Source: Gammaproteobacteria bacterium
Lineage (GTDB): Bacteria > Pseudomonadota > Gammaproteobacteria > Pseudomonadales > Pseudohongiellaceae
Assembly: GCA_021773355.1 (NCBI GenBank)
Contig: JAJFKE010000002.1
Location: forward strand, 1 to 64,000
DNA: 64,000 bases
Direction of reading: 5' to 3'
Each line of letters opens with the position of its first letter. The stretch's first letter is position 1. Shown here one piece after another: positions 8,997 to 17,937 of the stretch. Both the position numbers and the translations under genes were made by a program. The notes under the pieces were generated by a model. The model searched no databases. It was not told the DNA's origin and saw nothing but the letters and a program-made list of their open reading frames with translations.

Positions 8997-9320
8997 CTTG
9001 TTAACCTTCAGTAAAGAACACTACGACAGAGAATAGGAGGTGCAGCTAGGCCCTAAATTGCCAAGCTCGGACATACTCCCCCGCCAGCATTTGTATACTG
9101 GCAATACTGTTCAAAAATTGATTGACTCTATAATAGTAAGCTTAGCGCAAAGCCTTTGTCAGAAGGTACCAAAACTCTGCCCAGCTTTGTGACAAATTGA
9201 AACTGTAGAGGCAGCTTGCAAAGGAAATATATTATTTTATATCAATAGCTTGCGTTAAAGAAAGCTAGCTCCAACTGGTATCCGCGGAGTTTGCTAAAGT
9301 GCCTATTCGACGCTCGGAAA
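8997..9320. other. Gene-free stretch upstream of paralogue 2
   Basis: Only the promoter of the 7230-8996 gene is expected here. A short inverted repeat GCCAG/CTGGC (9083-9102) encloses GTATACT, which resembles the repeated AGTATACT element at 10.8 kb. No gene was recognised. Confidence 0.5.
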
Positions 9321-10700
9321 CTAACTCTCGGTATTACGACTGGTTCCGTAGCTGGATATGTTCTCAACCAGAGCGTAGCGTCGAAAAATTTCATACATCC
9401 CCCAGAGTACCAACCCAATAAATATCAGCATCATGCTCCAACGCATCAATCCCGCGAAGAAGATCGAATCCAGAATCGGCATTTGCAGTTGAAATTGCGT
9501 CAAGCTAGTGCCCCGGTCCAACATCCAATGCCATGCACTATGTGCCAGCAGCGCGGACAACAGAATCGTCCCAATTCGTTCTTGCACGAAGTAGCGAAAC
9601 AAAATATTTAGCAACGGAATGACTAACAGCAGCACCAGAATTTGGCCCAGTTCTACTCCAACATTAAAGGCTAACAGCGATGAAAATAAATGACCCCCAG
9701 CAAACTGCAAAGTGTCACTAAACAAGAACGAAAAGCCAAAACCGTGCACCAAACCGAAACCAAATGCAGCCACCCAACGATGTTCCAACTTCGCGCCGAT
9801 TATATTCTCAAAGGCCATATACACTATTGAGAGCGCAATCAGCGTCTCAATCAACGGCGGAAACCACAGCGAGTTGGGAGCCATTCCAAAGGCGGAGCTA
9901 ATCAGGGTTATTGAGTGCGCAATGGTGAACGAAGTAACAACCGGGATAAGTGCGCGTATGCTGCGCAGCGGAATCACCAGGCAGAATAGAAACAACAGAT
10001 GGTCAAGTCCTTCTAAAATGTGCTCGAAACCCATTTGCACAAATCGAAATGCTGCTTGGTGCCAACGTGGATCCAATTGCACCAAACCTGGGTTGCCCAA
10101 ATAATTAAAAACGCGCTCGGCACCGCCGGGGACAAGGAAGCGCAATACTGTAGTGGTCTGATTGGATAAGGTACCTATCTCCGGATTAACCGAGAATTCC
10201 GACTGATCGGAATTGATCGGGTAGGTCACCATGACATCCAGTACCCCCTGCCGCCAGAACAGGTCAACAGAATCATCCAGAGCCGGACTTAGAATATTCT
10301 CAAGAGCACCCTCGTAGGTGGTAAAGGAACGATTAGACGGTAGCGATACCCTAACCGTTTCCAATTGCTTCTGTGTTAATTCTTCGCCGTTCTCATAGAA
10401 GTGAATAGATTCAGTGATATACACGCGAGCAGCATCGTTCAGCGCAAACTCCGCTTCAGCGAATTGTAAGTAACCAGGCCCTCTTAGTGGAAAGCTAATC
10501 TCGCTAAACGCCTCCATGGGAACTCGTATTAAAGCAGTGAGCTGGCTCCCTTCTGGTTTGACAAATGCATATACAGTGACACGACTGGGAATGTCATGTG
10601 CTACTGCCAGTGCGGGAAATAATATTGCTGAAACAAGCACGCAGGAAGCCAGCAAATTTCGCACTGTGAGTGACCTTAAAACTAAGCAGAATTCATTCAT
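9321..10700 (-). CDS. HupE/UreJ-type membrane protein with periplasmic N-domain
   Basis: A 459-residue protein: a signal segment (about 12-35, ending AVAHD), a periplasmic domain to about residue 225, then about six or seven membrane helices. The membrane part carries the HupE/UreJ_2 signature GFEHILEGLDHLLFLFCL near 230, a TIAHSITLI helix, and GLVHGFGFSFLF. These conserved histidines are thought to handle metal in the family, classically nickel or cobalt; copper is a guess from context. The ATG at 10700 lacks a ribosome site. A GTG at 10664 has AAGGT before it and gives a cleaner signal peptide, so it may be the true start. It is divergent from the PAL-like gene across a repeat-bearing promoter region. 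Confidence 0.75.
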   Translation of the reverse strand: MNEFCLVLRSLTVRNLLASCVLVSAILFPALAVAHDIPSRVTVYAFVKPEGSQLTALIRVPMEAFSEISFPLRGPGYLQFAEAEFALNDAARVYITESIHFYENGEELTQKQLETVRVSLPSNRSFTTYEGALENILSPALDDSVDLFWRQGVLDVMVTYPINSDQSEFSVNPEIGTLSNQTTTVLRFLVPGGAERVFNYLGNPGLVQLDPRWHQAAFRFVQMGFEHILEGLDHLLFLFCLVIPLRSIRALIPVVTSFTIAHSITLISSAFGMAPNSLWFPPLIETLIALSIVYMAFENIIGAKLEHRWVAAFGFGLVHGFGFSFLFSDTLQFAGGHLFSSLLAFNVGVELGQILVLLLVIPLLNILFRYFVQERIGTILLSALLAHSAWHWMLDRGTSLTQFQLQMPILDSIFFAGLMRWSMMLIFIGLVLWGMYEIFRRYALVENISSYGTSRNTES

Positions 10701-10840
10701 AATTTCTTATTAATAGTTAATACTTTCAATTAGATAGCCAGCGAGCTACGGGAGTAGAAAACGGGCTTGACGGAGACCTTAAAAGTGCCGCCTTAGGCCT
10801 GTTACAAATACTTACACCAAGCCTCCTGGAAATTTGGCCT

Positions 10841-10897
10841 GTGAGTATACTGTCTCCAAAGAAGTGAGTATACTCGGCCTTGCTCTGAGAGTATAAA
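10841..10897. promoter_or_regulatory. Three direct repeats spaced exactly 23 bp, putative operator
   Basis: GTGAGTATACT occurs at 10841 and 10864, and a weaker copy GAGAGTATAAA starts at 10887. All three are 23 bases apart. The core AGTATACT is its own reverse complement. The array lies in the divergent region between the HupE-like and PAL-like genes, 36 bases before the latter's ATG, and looks like iterated binding sites for a dimeric regulator. No regulator gene is adjacent. Confidence 0.55.
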
Positions 10898-10932
10898 CCC
10901 CCCGCTATTCGGGCATTTGGAGGAAAATAAGA

Positions 10933-12126
10933 ATGACAAAGATGAAATTGATTATAGGTGCAGCACTTGTCGTTGCATTGGTTGTCCTTGGAGTAGGGCA
11001 ATCAAAATTACAAGAGCCGAGCATCGCCGCCAATAACGATGTAATGGCACCACATTTTCTGGTGGACCCATTCTGGCCGAAGCCACTACCTAACCATTGG
11101 GCAATGGGTAACACCATCGGTGTTGATGTAGACGAGAGAGATCACATCTTCATCGTTCACAGAAACGACGCGTCTCAATTCGGTGGCAACACCGAAATTG
11201 GCCTACAGGGCGGCGTCGCAGAATGCTGTACGCCAGCACCACCAATTATTGAATTAGACATTGAAGGCAATATCATCAATGCATGGGGTGGACCTGTTGA
11301 AGGCGCTCCTTATACATGGCCTGCATCTAACCACGGCATCGAAATTGCACCTAACGGTGATGTTTGGATCGGTGGTAACGGCGGCGGCGACTCTCACGTT
11401 CTCGTGTTCACACGCGACGGCGAGTACATCCGTACTATCGGTATGCAAGGCGAAGAGCGTGACAGTAACAGCACGACTCATTACGGCCGTGTCGCTGAAA
11501 TCGCCATCGACGTTGCAGCCAATGAAGCCTATTTCGCAGATGGCTATCAGAACAAACGTGTTGCAGTTGTTGACGTAGCCACTGGCGCCTTCAAGCGCTA
11601 CTGGGGTGCTTATGGTAATCGCCCTGACGACACTGCTGATGTCACTTATACACCTGGCCAGCCTGGTCCTCAGCAATTCCGCGGTCCGGTTCACTGTGCC
11701 GAGCCTTCAAATGACGGACTCGTGTATGTCTGTGACCGGGGTGCAGACCGTGTTCAGGTATTCCGCAAAGACGGCACTTACGTAAGAGAAGTGGTTTATA
11801 ACCCAGCTACGTTGAACCAGGGTTCAACTTGGGATATCGCTTTCTCCAGAGATCCAGAACAGGAATTCATCTATCTTGCCGATGGTCAGAATTTCAAGAT
11901 TTCTGTAATCGATCGTGAGTCAATGGAAGTGCTTTACACCTTCGGTCAAGGCGGACGTCAGCCAGGCACATTCTATGCGCCTCACAGCATCGCCACAGAT
12001 TCTCAGAATAACGTCTACACTACTGAGACTTATGAAGGCAGCCGTGTACAGAAGTTCCTCTACCAGGGAATTCGCCCGGTTACAGTTCGAGACCGCGCGC
12101 CAACCTGGCCTGCAGACGAATTGTAA
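10933..12126 (+). CDS. PAL-like NHL beta-propeller protein with three candidate zinc histidines
   Basis: A 397-residue protein with an N-terminal hydrophobic export or anchor segment (about 4-22), then NHL-type repeats forming a six-bladed propeller. The blades include SNHGIEIAPNGDVWIGG (His134), PVHCAEPSNDGLVYVCDRG (His254) and PHSIATDSQNNVYTTE (His351). Each His sits where peptidyl-alpha-hydroxyglycine amidating lyase (PAL) places its zinc ligands in PHG-type blade motifs. PAL splits peptidyl-alpha-hydroxyglycine to a peptide amide and glyoxylate. Cys98-Cys99, Cys255 and Cys267 may form disulfides. GGAGG stands before the ATG, and a strong terminator follows. Lyase activity is an inference; many NHL proteins of this family have no known function. 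Confidence 0.7.
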   Translation: MTKMKLIIGAALVVALVVLGVGQSKLQEPSIAANNDVMAPHFLVDPFWPKPLPNHWAMGNTIGVDVDERDHIFIVHRNDASQFGGNTEIGLQGGVAECCTPAPPIIELDIEGNIINAWGGPVEGAPYTWPASNHGIEIAPNGDVWIGGNGGGDSHVLVFTRDGEYIRTIGMQGEERDSNSTTHYGRVAEIAIDVAANEAYFADGYQNKRVAVVDVATGAFKRYWGAYGNRPDDTADVTYTPGQPGPQQFRGPVHCAEPSNDGLVYVCDRGADRVQVFRKDGTYVREVVYNPATLNQGSTWDIAFSRDPEQEFIYLADGQNFKISVIDRESMEVLYTFGQGGRQPGTFYAPHSIATDSQNNVYTTETYEGSRVQKFLYQGIRPVTVRDRAPTWPADEL

Positions 12127-12150
12127 AAACTCTTTAGAGCGAAACAAACT

Positions 12151-12186
12151 AAGCCGTATCGAAGTAATTCGATACGGCTTTTTTGT
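12151..12186 (+). terminator. Terminator of the PAL-like gene
   Basis: AAGCCGTATCGAA and TTCGATACGGCTT form a perfect 13-bp stem with a GTAA loop, followed by TTTT. It lies 25 bases after the stop. Confidence 0.92.
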
Positions 12187-12432
12187 GTCATACGATCACA
12201 ACCGATTGGTCTGAGGGTAGGGTTTATACACTTTCAAATAGATAGTTTGAGATACTTTCAGTAAAACTTCAATGCTGAATATCCAGTATTAAGTTCTGGT
12301 TCATACGCCATGCTTGATCATGTATTGCAGGTCAATTATGCTCAGACTCCGAAACCGCAATGTGGCTGTTTGACAGTAAATAGCAATTTGAAATAACCGT
12401 GATTTATTTAGCGATAAGAGATTAAGACTTCT
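12187..12432. other. Gene-free leader of the 12433 gene
   Basis: No gene seen. A perfect -35-like TTGACA occurs at 12370-12375, but the hexamers at the expected distance (ATAACC, TAACCG) match a -10 poorly, so no promoter is claimed. Confidence 0.4.
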
Positions 12433-13008
12433 ATGAAAATCCGATATTTGTTTTCACTAAGCATTGCCTGCATTAGTTTGTTTGCCGTCCCTGCAATCGC
12501 CGTAGAGGACATAGTAGTCAGTTACAAGGCCGAAGGCAGCCCGCGCGCAAATCTCAGCAACATGAAAATCGATTTGCGAATCGCCGAGTTTACAGATGGC
12601 CGGTCCGTAGATAACCCACGCCTAATTACAGACGCGATGCTGCTTGGTGCAGATGGCGGCTTTCAGGCTGAGAAAGCGCTTTCTGAAATAATTCGGGAGG
12701 CCATGAAGGAGGGTTTTGCCAACGCGAACGCAAAGTTGGTAGAGACGGGTGGCGACATGTATTTGCAAGGCAATCTACTCTCCACTGAAGCGCAGATAAT
12801 TGACCGTGCCGGTGTAGAAACCATTCAGCTTACGCTACGTACTTCGGTGCAACTCATGAGCGGAAGTCGAACCATATGGCAGACCACATTGTTTGGACGA
12901 GGCAGAACAGCTGCCAGTGAAGGCATGGCTGTCACGGTTCGTGCAGCACTGACTAGACTCATCAACGAGCTTATTGGGGATGATTATTTCCTCGCTGAAA
13001 TTCGTTAG
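12433..13008 (+). CDS. Periplasmic protein of unknown function
   Basis: A 191-residue protein with a signal peptide (1-23, ending PAIAVE). The mature part has a pattern of alternating strands and a long helix (KALSEIIREAMKEGFANANAK), then LYLQGNLLSTEAQI-like strands. The layout resembles YajG-type or other small periplasmic lipoprotein-like folds, but there is no lipobox cysteine and no motif that settles the family. It is transcribed convergently with the nuclease-fold gene, the two stops being about 20 bases apart. I do not recognise it with confidence. Confidence 0.55.
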   Translation: MKIRYLFSLSIACISLFAVPAIAVEDIVVSYKAEGSPRANLSNMKIDLRIAEFTDGRSVDNPRLITDAMLLGADGGFQAEKALSEIIREAMKEGFANANAKLVETGGDMYLQGNLLSTEAQIIDRAGVETIQLTLRTSVQLMSGSRTIWQTTLFGRGRTAASEGMAVTVRAALTRLINELIGDDYFLAEIR

Positions 13009-13027
13009 AGCATTTCCACGATACCCA

Positions 13028-13861
13028 TCAGGGACAACCCAGGCTGGCATCTAAGGATGCCGAATCTCGCCGCGCTTGTTGCGGAAAGAATTGCAAACCG
13101 GTAACTCTTTCTATTTCTTCGATACTGGTTCTCAGCTCACAGTGATGGACATGTACCGCAAGATCTTGCTCGAAGATAAATGCCGTGGTCCTATTATCAA
13201 GCGAAGAAATAATCTTAAAAAATGCATCTGGCACTCTATGCTCAGTCTCGGTGGCCAACGGCGAGACCACTGGAACATCCCTAAAGATTGGTCCGGTAAT
13301 CACATACACCTCACTTTCTCTATTCACCAGATTTCTAATTGACCATTCCAATCCATACCAGGCACCCTGGCTGAGATTTCTGCTTCTGGCTGCCACATTG
13401 CTCAGGAAGTTCACGTCATTCCAATACGGTGTGCCCGCAAAATTGACCAGGGGTACAAATTGAGATTGAGTAAGCCCCGAATCTTCAGCATTCATAAAAT
13501 CGGAGACGTTCAAGGTATCGGTGACAAAGTCATCAACCATAGCCTGACGGGACAGGCTGGAGGCAATGCCAATTGAGTCGGCAGTAATACGGTAGGCGGC
13601 CCAATCGGCGACCTTGTTGTGAGTGTTGTAAGACAGTGCGTAAATGGGCCGTAGAATTAGATGGTTATCGCTGCTTGCACCTAGGGGGCAGCCATGAAGA
13701 CAGTGGGCAATTCTGTATTCTACCGCCTGGCTGACTGTGCTCGGTGCTAGCAGCAAAATAGCCAGAACGGCCATCTCAAGTAGTGCTATAGCTGTCCCAT
13801 CACTCTGATTGCCTGCTCTGCGCCGATAAATGCGGTTCATCATTTCTAGAACGTTTTTCAC
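13028..13861 (-). CDS. DNA/RNA non-specific endonuclease-fold protein lacking the DRGH motif
   Basis: A 277-residue protein with an N-terminal hydrophobic segment (about 24-46). Residues about 80-220 follow the NucA/Serratia nuclease family: NKVADWAAYRI, then LSQGAWYGLEWSIRNLV and VYVITGPIF. Between these, the active-site stretch that normally reads SGYDRGHMAPAADF reads SGLTQSQFVPLVNF, so the catalytic His and the flanking D-R-G are all replaced. This was checked on the DNA, and the frame is open. It is therefore probably inactive as a nuclease, or a binding protein. The annotated start is GTG at 13861; ATG at 13843 is an alternative, and neither has a good ribosome site. Confidence 0.65.
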   Translation of the reverse strand: MKNVLEMMNRIYRRRAGNQSDGTAIALLEMAVLAILLLAPSTVSQAVEYRIAHCLHGCPLGASSDNHLILRPIYALSYNTHNKVADWAAYRITADSIGIASSLSRQAMVDDFVTDTLNVSDFMNAEDSGLTQSQFVPLVNFAGTPYWNDVNFLSNVAARSRNLSQGAWYGLEWSIRNLVNRESEVYVITGPIFRDVPVVSPLATETEHRVPDAFFKIISSLDNRTTAFIFEQDLAVHVHHCELRTSIEEIERVTGLQFFPQQARRDSASLDASLGCP

Positions 13862-14269
13862 TCACGAGTCTTGTTAATCAGCCTCGATAACTAGAGACCG
13901 AGATTTATTATTGAAGAACACGGATTCTAACGTCTGCGTCCCCCTGAACTCCAGCGCCCACCAAGATTTCTCCGTGGTTCAACAATTCTCTAAATACCTG
14001 GCTGCTTGCATTAAAAAATAGTAATTAGTCATTATTTTACGTCACGATGTTAACCCTTATTGATTCCTGGCGTCTAAATTCAGGAACACTCTGTTGAGCA
14101 TATACCGCTTATTTTGTGCGTTACAGCCAGCTTACTGGATAAACAGCTATTCGATTATTGAAATTCAGCACTTTTTTAATTATCAGGAAGCATTCTGTGG
14201 ATTTGCCCTCTAGTATGCCTCCTAAGTTAGAAGCAGTACCCGTCATTTATGAAGTTTTAGGAGAGCAAC
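13862..14269. other. Gene-free divergent region
   Basis: This stretch separates the nuclease-fold gene from redoxin-heme-copper paralogue 3 and must hold both promoters. The ribosome site AGGAGAG (about 14259) of the 14270 gene is clear. I see no small gene and no convincing operator. Confidence 0.5.
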
Positions 14270-16015
14270 ATGCTTAAATTTTCAAAGATAGCCAAGATTG
14301 CAACTGCATCATTGATGACAGTATTTTTTGGCCTGTCTGCCAATGCCGCGGATCGGATCAGCGATTTCTCACTGATAGATTCTGATGGGCGATTTTTCCA
14401 ACTCAGTCGCCACACCGATGCGCAGGCAGTCGTGCTGTTTGCTTACGATCCAGACAGCAGAGACGCCAAGCGTGCTGCAGCGGATCTTGCCAAAGTGGTG
14501 GAGCAGTTTGATGGTCAGGAAGTTGAATTCCTGATGATCAACTCAACCGGTTCGGCAGACAAGATCGCGATGCGCGAAGAATCAGAAAAAGAAGACATCA
14601 CGCTTCGCATTTTAATGGATGACACGCAATTGGTGGCAGAAGAGCTTGGTCTCGGCCGCGCTGCCGAAGTGGTCATACTTGATCCAGCTGCAAAAGAAGT
14701 CGTCTATCGTGGCGCTCTGAACGATCGCTTTGCCGAAGGCAGCCGCGCGCGACGTGCCAAGGAGCATTACGTGGCAGATGCATTAAACGCCATTTTGAGT
14801 GATCAAGAGATTACTATTGCGCAACTGGCCAGCAAGGGTGACGAAATCGATTTCTCTGTTAGCGCAGGTCACAGCGGTGCCATTTCCTATGCCAACGACA
14901 TCGCTCCTATTCTTAAAGAGCGTTGTGTTAGCTGTCACATGGAAGGCGGTATTGCCCCCTTCGCCATGAGCAGCCATCAAATGGTGCAGGGCTGGTCACC
15001 GATGATTCGTGAAACGCTTTACACCAAGCGTATGCCACCGGGTCAAATTGACAACGAATTCGTGGACAGTTTCCACGGCGTCAATCACATTACCGTTGAG
15101 GAAACTCAGAAGCTGGTTAGCTGGATAAACAACGGCTCACAAAACAACGACAACACAGATCCTCTTGCCGAGTATCGCCCTGAAGTCGTTAAGTGGACCA
15201 ATGGCACGCCTGACATTATTATCCCAATCCCTGAGCAGCGAATTCCTGCTACAGGCGTTCAGGATTACCGCAATCTCATGGTTCCCCTGAATCTTGAAGA
15301 AGATGTCTGGGTTAAGGCTGTAGAATTTTCTGCCGGCGACACCACCGTACTTCATCACATCATTGCCTTCTCTTATGGCCCTGATGGCATGAATGAATTT
15401 GAAATATTGAATCAGGGTATTGGTCTTGGTGCGTACGCTCCGGGTAATTCACTCAATACTTATCCTGAAGATGCAGGATACCCTCTTAAAGCTGGCGGTG
15501 GATTGATGCTGCAAATGCATTACACCACGTCTGGTAAAGAAGCGGTTGATGCTTCGGAGATTGGTTTGTATCTGTGGGATGAAGAGCCTACTCGTCCGAT
15601 CCTTGGCGGTTCCGCTGCCGATCTTGAAATCAATATCGAGCCATTCGAAGCTGATCATGAAATGGTCGCTACCAAGAAGTTTCGTAAAGATTCCTACCTC
15701 ACTATGGTAGGACCGCATATGCACTACCGTGGTTACGATGCTAATTTCAAGCTTGTCTATCCTGATGGCAGAGTAGAGGAAGTACTAAACGTACCTAACT
15801 ATCAGTTTAACTGGCAAAAGACTTATGACTTCAAAGAGCCTAAGTATTTACCTGCCGGCACAGAGATGGTGTTCAGGGCTACATTCGACAATTCAGCGAA
15901 TAACCCGTTCAATCCTGACCCATCGTCAACGATCTCGTGGGGGGAACAGACCTGGCAAGAAATGTTCTTCGGCTTCTTCCGCTATGTGGAAGCAGATGAA
16001 GGTGAAGGTGAATAA
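14270..16015 (+). CDS. Exported redoxin-like - cytochrome c - PHM-like copper protein without the cysteine pair (paralogue 3)
   Basis: A 581-residue protein with signal peptide 1-26 (SANA). The redoxin-like fold spans 28-150, but the catalytic loop reads AYDPDSRDAK and has no cysteine. The linker that in the paralogues has VGC reads DEIDFSVS, so the second cysteine is missing too. The heme site CVSCH is at 219-223, with Met255 (KRMPP). The copper ligands HH 362-363, His417, HMH 483-485 and Met565 (QEM) are complete. AGGAGAG stands before the ATG, and a strong terminator follows. The redoxin part is probably structural here, while the heme-copper part should be intact. Confidence 0.84.
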   Translation: MLKFSKIAKIATASLMTVFFGLSANAADRISDFSLIDSDGRFFQLSRHTDAQAVVLFAYDPDSRDAKRAAADLAKVVEQFDGQEVEFLMINSTGSADKIAMREESEKEDITLRILMDDTQLVAEELGLGRAAEVVILDPAAKEVVYRGALNDRFAEGSRARRAKEHYVADALNAILSDQEITIAQLASKGDEIDFSVSAGHSGAISYANDIAPILKERCVSCHMEGGIAPFAMSSHQMVQGWSPMIRETLYTKRMPPGQIDNEFVDSFHGVNHITVEETQKLVSWINNGSQNNDNTDPLAEYRPEVVKWTNGTPDIIIPIPEQRIPATGVQDYRNLMVPLNLEEDVWVKAVEFSAGDTTVLHHIIAFSYGPDGMNEFEILNQGIGLGAYAPGNSLNTYPEDAGYPLKAGGGLMLQMHYTTSGKEAVDASEIGLYLWDEEPTRPILGGSAADLEINIEPFEADHEMVATKKFRKDSYLTMVGPHMHYRGYDANFKLVYPDGRVEEVLNVPNYQFNWQKTYDFKEPKYLPAGTEMVFRATFDNSANNPFNPDPSSTISWGEQTWQEMFFGFFRYVEADEGEGE

Positions 16016-16036
16016 TCTTAGCTAGAGTTTTGTATA

Positions 16037-16071
16037 AAACCCGATCACTTCGGAGTGATCGGGTTTTTTTT
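16037..16071 (+). terminator. Terminator of paralogue 3
   Basis: AAAACCCGATCACT and AGTGATCGGGTTTT pair around a TCGG loop, followed by more T. It lies about 22 bases after the stop. Confidence 0.93.
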
Positions 16072-16154
16072 GGACTGTATTTTTTACTCCGGAATATTCT
16101 TGCTCTCCACTGTCCACCCTTCTCTGTTCTACCGCTTTGTTAGCCTGCGCTGTG

Positions 16155-16169
16155 TGACGCCAGGCGTCA
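16155..16169. promoter_or_regulatory. Perfect 15-bp palindrome upstream of the amidohydrolase
   Basis: TGACGCC-A-GGCGTCA is fully symmetric and lies 70 bases before the ATG at 16239. It has the form of a dimeric operator, but no regulator is assigned. Confidence 0.35.
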
Positions 16170-16238
16170 TGACAGATAAGGCGGAAATTGCTAGTATCAA
16201 TGCTCTCATTTAAACCACCGAGAACGAATTACAAGCCG

Positions 16239-17894
16239 ATGAAAAAAATACTACTGAATGCTTTAGCGTTACTCCTGAGTAATTTATCTAGCCAAGTTCT
16301 GCTTGCAGACAGCACTCTGTATACCAATGTGAATGGCTACACCCTCAACAGTTCGCGAGAGCTGCAGCAATTTACCGCGATTCAGTTTACCGATGACAAA
16401 GTTGATAGAGTCTACGCCAGGAATGAAGCCTTGCCGGGAAATGTGGATGTCACTATAGACGGCAATGGCCGCACCCTGATTCCTGGCCTCATAGACGCTC
16501 ACGGCCATGTACTCAGTTATGGACTTAGTCTGCTGCGGGTAGATCTGACTGGCACCGAAACAGAGATCGAAGCTGCACAGAGAGTCGCTGACTTTTTGGA
16601 AAACAATGAGCAGCTCGATTGGATTCAGGGACGGGGTTGGAATCAGGTACTGTGGGATAGCAATGAATTCCCCAGCACGACGAGCTTGGATGCCATCGTT
16701 TCCGACAAACCGATATGGCTGAGTCGAGTAGATGGTCACGCGGGCTGGGCCAATAGTAAGGCGATGGAGTTAGCAGCTGTAGACCGAAGAACCGAAGATC
16801 CCGCTGGTGGACAGATTTTACGTGATGAAAGTGGCAACCCCACTGGCGTCTTTGTCGACAACGCCATGGCATTGATTCAGTCTCAAATTCCGGCATCGAG
16901 TCTGGCAGAGCAGAAATTTGCTCTCAACACTGCAATGCTTGAGTTAGCCAAACAAGGGCTTACCAGTGTGCATGATGCCGGTGTGGGCAGCAACACAATC
17001 GGGGCCTATAAGCAGCTATTGGATGACGGACCACTGCCAATCCGAATCAACCTAATGCTGTCTGCGAGCGATAGTTTTTTTGAGCAAAGGCTGGCCGAGG
17101 GACATTATCGAAGTGACGACGATACCCTCGCCATGAACAGCGTAAAAATTGCTGCCGACGGCGCCTTGGGTAGTCGAGGGGCCGCTTTGATCGACGATTA
17201 TTCCGACCTTGCAGGTCACACAGGACTTTTACTGCACAATCCTGAACGCTTGGAATATTTTATGCGTGCGGCTATGAACGCCGGCTTTCAGGTCAACACC
17301 CATGCCATAGGTGATAATGCTAATAAGATTGTGTTGGATAATTATGAACAGCTGATAGCTGAGACAAATTCTAGCAACATGCGACACCGAGTTGAGCACG
17401 CTCAAATTCTGCGCTATGAAGATATACTTCGATTTGCGGAACTAGGAGTAATACCCTCCATGCAAGCAACGCATGCCACCAGCGACAAAAACATGGCACA
17501 GGACAGACTGGGGGAAGTTCGCATTCAGGGAGCCTATGCCTGGCGCAAGCTTATGGACGCAGGAGCATTGATTGCTAATGGGTCGGACTTTCCAGTTGAA
17601 TCCCCAAATCCATTCTTTGGATTGCACGCTGCGATAACTCGGCAAGATAGAAACAATGAACCTGCAGGCGGTTGGTTTCCGGAAGAAAAAATGACTAGCA
17701 TCGAGGCGTTTGCAAGCTTTACTATCGACGCGGCGTATTCGGGACATCAGGAAAACCTTCTGGGTACATTAGAGCCTGGCAAGAAGGCAGATTTCATACT
17801 TCTGGACAGAGATATTTTTACCATAGCCCAGAGTGAAATTTGGCAGACCCAGGTACAGGAAACATGGGTTAATGGTCGAAGAGTTACCGATTAG
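16239..17894 (+). CDS. Exported amidohydrolase, YtcJ-like (Amidohydro_3)
   Basis: A 551-residue metal-dependent hydrolase with a signal peptide (MKKILLNALALLLS... LLAD). Metal-site motifs are DAHGH near residue 88, a VNTHAIGDNAN segment, RVEHAQI, and GSDFPVESPNPFFGL near the end. GRGWNQVLWDSNEFP is typical of the YtcJ branch, which includes N-substituted formamide deformylase and other amide-bond hydrolases. An upstream TTG at 16188 is possible, but the ATG at 16239 begins directly with the signal peptide. The next gene starts 43 bases later on the same strand, so the pair is probably an operon for exported amide hydrolysis. Substrate unknown. Confidence 0.85.
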   Translation: MKKILLNALALLLSNLSSQVLLADSTLYTNVNGYTLNSSRELQQFTAIQFTDDKVDRVYARNEALPGNVDVTIDGNGRTLIPGLIDAHGHVLSYGLSLLRVDLTGTETEIEAAQRVADFLENNEQLDWIQGRGWNQVLWDSNEFPSTTSLDAIVSDKPIWLSRVDGHAGWANSKAMELAAVDRRTEDPAGGQILRDESGNPTGVFVDNAMALIQSQIPASSLAEQKFALNTAMLELAKQGLTSVHDAGVGSNTIGAYKQLLDDGPLPIRINLMLSASDSFFEQRLAEGHYRSDDDTLAMNSVKIAADGALGSRGAALIDDYSDLAGHTGLLLHNPERLEYFMRAAMNAGFQVNTHAIGDNANKIVLDNYEQLIAETNSSNMRHRVEHAQILRYEDILRFAELGVIPSMQATHATSDKNMAQDRLGEVRIQGAYAWRKLMDAGALIANGSDFPVESPNPFFGLHAAITRQDRNNEPAGGWFPEEKMTSIEAFASFTIDAAYSGHQENLLGTLEPGKKADFILLDRDIFTIAQSEIWQTQVQETWVNGRRVTD

Positions 17895-17937
17895 TTTAAA
17901 TTATTAACTAGGGAGCCATACCTTAGAGGTAAGCCTT

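Noticed and set aside
12370-12400. Sigma-70 promoter based on TTGACA
   Set aside because: No acceptable -10 at 16-18 bases.
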